Below the pieces are notes generated by a model. That model had not been told where the DNA came from. It did no database searches and worked only from the letters and a program-made list of their open reading frames with translations. Positions 60,816 through 64,000 of a DNA stretch of 64,000 nt are shown here, one piece after another. The DNA comes from Umezawaea sp049997955 (lineage in GTDB: Bacteria > Actinomycetota > Actinomycetes > Mycobacteriales > Pseudonocardiaceae): NCBI GenBank assembly GCA_049997955.1, contig JAEBDY010000012.1, positions 186,001 through 250,000 of the forward strand, given 5' to 3'. The first letter of the stretch is position 1. The number at the start of each line of letters is the position of its first letter. A program made the translations under genes and the position numbers.

Positions 60816-61441
60816 GGGTGCTGGTGGTCGACGACTACCCGGACACGGTCGAGGTGTTGGCGTTGAGCCTCGTCTCGGGTTGCGGCTGGGACGTCCGCAC
60901 CGCCACCACCGGCTCCCGTGCCCTGGAACTCTGCTGGTCGGACGACCTCGACGCGGTGCTGCTCGACGTCGAGATGCCGGTGATGGACGGGATGCAGGTC
61001 CTGGCCGCGTTGCGCGCGGATCCGCGGACCGCGATCCTGCCGGTGGTGATCGTGACCGCGTCGGCGGATCCGGTGCTCGTCGCCCGGTTGCTCGCGCTCG
61101 GCGCGGCGGGGGTGCTGTCGAAGCCGTTCGACCCGCTGCGCATCGGCCACCAGGTCGCGGGCCTCCTGGGGTGGGCGCCACTACCACCAGGCCCGGTCGA
61201 CGTCCGGACCCGTGACGGGGAACGAGAACTCGAAGGTGCTGCCTCCGCCGTTCGCCGGTCGGGCGCCGATGTGACCACCGTGGGCCTCGACGATCCCGCG
61301 GGCGATCGCGAGACCGAGGCCCGCGTTGCCGGTCCGCCGCCGACCGGGGACCTCGAACTGGACGAAAGGCTCGAAGATCTCGTCGAGCTGCCCCTGCGGG
61401 ACACCGGGCCCCTGGTCTCGGACTTCGATCCACGCCCGTGA
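60812..61441 (+). CDS. Receiver-only response regulator with an antisense-overlapping tail
   Basis: 209 residues from ATG 60812, coupled to the OmpR gene (ATGA). Residues 1-125 are a complete receiver (VLVVDDYPDTVEV, LLDVEMPVMDGMQV with phospho-Asp, SKPFDPLRIG with Lys). No output domain follows. Residues about 124-209 lie entirely antisense to the last 261 bases of the histidine kinase gene and have no recognisable fold. The tail may be a read-through after loss of a stop codon. It probably passes phosphate in a relay or acts by protein contact. Confidence 0.85.
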   Translation: MRVLVVDDYPDTVEVLALSLVSGCGWDVRTATTGSRALELCWSDDLDAVLLDVEMPVMDGMQVLAALRADPRTAILPVVIVTASADPVLVARLLALGAAGVLSKPFDPLRIGHQVAGLLGWAPLPPGPVDVRTRDGERELEGAASAVRRSGADVTTVGLDDPAGDRETEARVAGPPPTGDLELDERLEDLVELPLRDTGPLVSDFDPRP

Positions 61442-62392
61442 ACCGGACACCCCGCACGTCACCGTGACGCGCTCGCCGCCGGGCGACACCCGCACCGCGT
61501 TGACGAGCAGGTTGGTCACCACCTGGACCAGGCGGTCCGCGTCGCCCCGCACCGCGACCTGCCCGTCGCCGACCGCCACCACCGTGACGTCGGCGCGTTC
61601 GGCGACGTCCTTGGCGGCGTCCACCGCCTGCCGCACGACGTCGGGGAGCGTGAGCGCGTCGAGCCGCAGGTGCAGTCGGCCACGACGCATCTGGTGGAGG
61701 TCCACGACGTCCTGGGACAGCCGGACCAGCCGATCGGTGTTGCGCGCCGCGATCCCCACCAGCCTGCTCACCTGCGGCGGCAGCTCGCCGAACCGACCCG
61801 ACGCGATCAGCTCCAGCGACCCGTGGATGGACGTCAACGGCGTGCGGAGCTCGTGGCTGACCACCGACACGAAGTCGCGCCGCGCCCGCTCGGTCTCCCG
61901 CTCCCACGGGGTGGTCCGCACCACCGCGCACTCCAGTTCGACCCACGCCGCGAGTTCGCCCAACTCCGCGCGCTGGCGCGCGGTCAACCGCCGCGGCACG
62001 CGGTCGAGCACGCACAGGGTGCCCAGCACGTGCCCGGACGGCCCCAGGACCGGTGCGCCCGCGTAGAAGCGGATGTGCGCGCCACCCACCACCGAGGGGT
62101 TGTCCGCGAACCGCGGGTCGGCTGTGGCGTCGGGGATCTCGAGGAGTTCCGCCGACGCGACCACGCGCGAGCAGAACGAGGCGTCGCGGGGGATCTGGAT
62201 GGGCGCGGTTCCGGCGCGCGACTTCGTCCACTGGCGGTCGACGTCGACCAGTGAAACCAGTGCGATAGGCACGTCGAACAGATGCCGGGCGAGTCGGGTG
62301 ATCCGGTCGAATCGATCTTCCGGTGGAGTGTCGAGCAGCCTCAGCGAATGCAGTGCCGCCACGCGCTCGTCTTCGTGGATTCCCGCCGACAT
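61181..62392 (-). CDS. GAF-domain sensor histidine kinase
   Basis: 403 residues from ATG 62392, with GAGGG 7 bases upstream; an in-frame ATG at 62449 lacks that. GAF at about 25-155 (PIALVSLVDVDRQWTKSRAG, CSRVVASAELLEIPDA, FYAGAPVLGPSGHVLGTLCV). HisKA: DFVSVVSHELRTPLTSIHGS with the phospho-His. HATPase: N-box VVTNLLVNAVRVSP, G1 VRDQGPGVP, G2 NAGLGLAIARGIVEAHGGHI. No transmembrane segment, so it senses a cytoplasmic signal. It converges on the two response regulators, overlapping the second by 261 bp. Confidence 0.95.
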   Translation of the reverse strand: MSAGIHEDERVAALHSLRLLDTPPEDRFDRITRLARHLFDVPIALVSLVDVDRQWTKSRAGTAPIQIPRDASFCSRVVASAELLEIPDATADPRFADNPSVVGGAHIRFYAGAPVLGPSGHVLGTLCVLDRVPRRLTARQRAELGELAAWVELECAVVRTTPWERETERARRDFVSVVSHELRTPLTSIHGSLELIASGRFGELPPQVSRLVGIAARNTDRLVRLSQDVVDLHQMRRGRLHLRLDALTLPDVVRQAVDAAKDVAERADVTVVAVGDGQVAVRGDADRLVQVVTNLLVNAVRVSPGGERVTVTCGVSGSRAWIEVRDQGPGVPQGQLDEIFEPFVQFEVPGRRRTGNAGLGLAIARGIVEAHGGHIGARPANGGGSTFEFSFPVTGPDVDRAWW

Positions 62393-62524
62393 GCTGTGTC
62401 CCTCGCGAATTTGCGTCACCTGTATGTATCGGCCTGAAAGCCCGTTCATTACACCTCAGTGACCGTGTTCACGCAGGTAGAAGCTCTGCGCACAGCTCGA
62501 GTGGCCGTTGGTGTTCCTGTGGGT

Positions 62525-62620
62525 GAATTACAATTTTTTAGCGTTCGTGAAATGTTTTCAAACCTGGGAAAGCCTCTGTTTTTCGTCAAGATTATCGCTT
62601 TTTTCATTCTTGATGTCGCG
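62525..62620. promoter_or_regulatory. AT-rich patch in the kinase / ice-binding divergent gap
   Basis: Runs of T and A (TTTTTTA, CTTTTTTC) in a roughly 62% AT stretch of a 72% GC genome. It contains the perfect dyad TGAAA-TGT-TTTCA at 62548-62560. It probably holds the promoter of the ice-binding-like gene, whose start is 84 bp beyond. Confidence 0.5.
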
Positions 62621-62703
62621 ATTCCGGTCGCGGGCGGCGGTGTGCGGGATCGGAGTGTGCCTCAATCGAGATGAAGGTGTTCCCCTCCACGGAAGGCATG
62701 GTT

Positions 62704-64000
62704 ATGGACCGCGATCCTGTTCGCACCCGGAACGGCAGGCCGCTTCGACGCACGCGGTGGGTCGCTGCCGGAGGCCTCGGCGCGTCCGTGGGGACGCTGC
62801 TGCTGGCCGGTCTGCTGGTGGTGGCGCCCACCGCCTTCGCGGCCACGGCGCCGGTGGGGCTGGGCACGGCGGCGAGCTACTCCGTGCTGGGCGGCCAAGC
62901 GGTCACCAACACCGGGCCCACCACCTTGGCAGGGGACCTCGGCGTCAGCCCCGGCACGGCGATCACGGGCTTCCCACCGGGCATCGTGGGCGGGACCCAG
63001 CACGCGGCCGACGCCCAAGCCGCCCAGGCCCAGTCCGATCTGGTGGTCGCCTACGACGACGCCGCGAGCCGTCCGCTGACCGCGAGCGTCTCGGGCGACC
63101 TGGTGGGGCAGACGCTGCCGGACGGGGTCTACAAGTCCACCGGTCCGCTCTCGTTGAGCGGGACCCTGACGCTGGACGGCCAGGGCGATCCGGCCTCGGT
63201 CTTCATCTTCCAGATCGCGTCGACCCTGATCACCGCGTCGGCGAGCAGCGTCGTCCTGATCAACGGCGCCCAGGCGTGCAACGTCTTCTGGCAGGTCGGC
63301 AGCTCCGCGACCCTGGGCACGACGTCCAGCTTCCAGGGCACGATCCTCGCCCTGACGTCGATCACGGTGACCACGGGGACCACGGTGGTGGGTCGGGCGC
63401 TGGCCCGCAACGGCCAGGTTTCCCTGGACAACAACGTCTTCACGCTGCCCACCTGCGACACCACGCCGACGACCACCACGACGACGGACACAACGACGAC
63501 CACGGACGACACGACCACGACGACCGAACCGACGACCACCACTGACGACACGACCACCACGACCACGGACACCACGACGACGACGGACGACACCACGACG
63601 ACGACGGACGACACCACGACGACGGACGAAACCACCACCACTACCGACGAGACGACCACGACCACGGAACCGACGACCACCACTGACGACACGACCACCA
63701 CGACGACGGACGACACGACGACGACGACCACCAACGACACGACTACGACCACGACGGACGACACGACGACGACAACCACGCCAACGACAACCACCGACAG
63801 CACGACGACTACTACCGACGAGACGACCACGACCACCGGCGAGACGACCACGACTACCGACGAGACAACAACCACCGACAACACGACCACGACTACTGAC
63901 AACACGACCACGACTACCGACGAGACGACCACGACTACCGACGAGACGACCACGACTACCGACACCAAGACGACCGCGGACGAGACCACCACGACGGGCG
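62704..64000 (+). CDS. Secreted ice-binding-like (DUF3494) protein with Thr-Asp/Glu repeat tail, partial
   Basis: At least 432 residues; no stop before the window end. ATG 62704 has GGAAGG 7 bases upstream. A signal peptide covers about 1-48 (GTLLLAGLLVVAPTAFAATA). Residues about 50-255 are the DUF3494 beta-solenoid (GTAASYSVLGGQAVTNTGPT, LAGDLGVSPGTAITGFPPG, GDPASVFIFQIASTLITAS, NVFWQVGSSATLGTTSSFQG). The rest is a repetitive Thr-rich acidic tail. Ice or surface binding is inferred; in many actinobacteria this domain is an adhesin. A C-terminal anchor, if any, lies beyond the window. Confidence 0.9.
   Translation, partial: MDRDPVRTRNGRPLRRTRWVAAGGLGASVGTLLLAGLLVVAPTAFAATAPVGLGTAASYSVLGGQAVTNTGPTTLAGDLGVSPGTAITGFPPGIVGGTQHAADAQAAQAQSDLVVAYDDAASRPLTASVSGDLVGQTLPDGVYKSTGPLSLSGTLTLDGQGDPASVFIFQIASTLITASASSVVLINGAQACNVFWQVGSSATLGTTSSFQGTILALTSITVTTGTTVVGRALARNGQVSLDNNVFTLPTCDTTPTTTTTTDTTTTTDDTTTTTEPTTTTDDTTTTTTDTTTTTDDTTTTTDDTTTTDETTTTTDETTTTTEPTTTTDDTTTTTTDDTTTTTTNDTTTTTTDDTTTTTTPTTTTDSTTTTTDETTTTTGETTTTTDETTTTDNTTTTTDNTTTTTDETTTTTDETTTTTDTKTTADETTTTG
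63463..64000 (+). repeat. Thr-Thr-Asp/Glu coding repeat
   Basis: About 540 bp, read in the frame of the ice-binding gene as runs of 4-5 Thr followed by Asp-Asp, Asp-Glu, Asp-Asn or Glu-Pro. At 63838-63960 a 21-bp unit (TTTTTDE) recurs four or more times with synonymous changes. It is a low-complexity, probably extended stalk. Confidence 0.85.

Noticed and set aside
63129..63992. Val/Ser-rich open frame antisense to the Thr-rich repeat
   Set aside because: It is the reverse complement of the Thr-Asp/Glu repeat; the plus frame has a signal peptide, a known domain and a ribosome site.
63463..64000. Possible CRISPR array
   Set aside because: Repeat units are contiguous coding triplets without unique spacers.
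1..64000. tRNA, rRNA, transposase or integrase genes
   Set aside because: None recognised by eye; a covariance-model scan would be needed to exclude small RNAs.

Overview
The window is about 72% GC, with tight operons, many GTG starts, GTGA/ATGA stop-start overlaps and gene families typical of filamentous actinomycetes. It most resembles the Pseudonocardiales (Saccharothrix, Actinosynnema or Lentzea type); the genus is an inference. No rRNA, tRNA, insertion sequence, CRISPR array or prophage was seen. All functions are read from motifs and family resemblance; no database search was run.

Layout. 1-5.0 kb is the edge of a non-ribosomal peptide cluster: the last module of an NRPS (predicted Asn, epimerised to D), a translationally coupled MFS exporter and a terminator. 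5.0-7.0 kb has a patatin-type hydrolase and an NmrA-like reductase. 7.0-12.1 kb is a carotenoid block (CrtU-like, CruF, GT2/CruG-like, CrtI family). 12.0-16.6 kb has a CDP-alcohol phosphatidyltransferase, a YihY protein, a photolyase-like protein with apparently swapped domains, a CPBP protease and another NAD(P)-binding protein. 16.8-20.9 kb is a copper pair (CopD-CtaG fusion, CopA ATPase). 20.9-22.7 kb holds gene remnants around an MBL hydrolase. 22.7-26.0 kb is a TetR / FAD monooxygenase / MBL operon facing an NTF2-like enzyme. 26.0-28.5 kb has a GH12 cellulase under a CebR-like operator and an iron-sulfur photolyase. 28.7-34 kb is mixed: an orphan methylase, a LysR/EamA divergent pair, a methyltransferase, a TmrB-like kinase and an APH-like kinase.

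34-40 kb is a peroxide and general-stress block: Fur-KatA operon, CsbD, KatE and an SRPBCC protein. KatE and the SRPBCC gene carry near-identical sigma-B-type promoters. 40-43.5 kb has a DUF1062 protein, an ankyrin protein and a serine hydrolase. 44-47.7 kb is a signalling block: three tandem GAF-ANTAR proteins, a STAS protein, and an ECF sigma factor behind a 29-codon micro-ORF. 47.7-51 kb has an Eis-like acetyltransferase, a deazaflavin-dependent oxidoreductase, a methyltransferase remnant, a DUF1059 protein and a Tat-exported HD protein. 51.4-55.5 kb has an NmrA/NTF2 operon with an XRE-MmyB regulator, a YihS-type sugar isomerase and a TetR. 55.6-57.9 kb is a second carotenoid-type pair (FAD oxidoreductase and di-iron desaturase) under a palindrome that covers its start codon. 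58-62.4 kb has a membrane protein, a coiled-coil NlpC/P60 hydrolase, two response regulators and a GAF histidine kinase. The window ends inside an ice-binding-like (DUF3494) secreted protein with a long Thr-Asp/Glu repeat tail.

A theme runs through the window: protection from light and oxidants (two carotenoid loci, two photolyase-type proteins, two catalases, copper efflux) with matching regulators (Fur, sigma-B-type promoters, STAS, ANTAR, ECF sigma). The most unusual items are the domain-swapped photolyase, the micro-ORF coupled to the sigma factor, the GAF-ANTAR trio, a probable CTG start codon, a response regulator whose 3' third is antisense to a kinase gene, and several strong palindromic operators.
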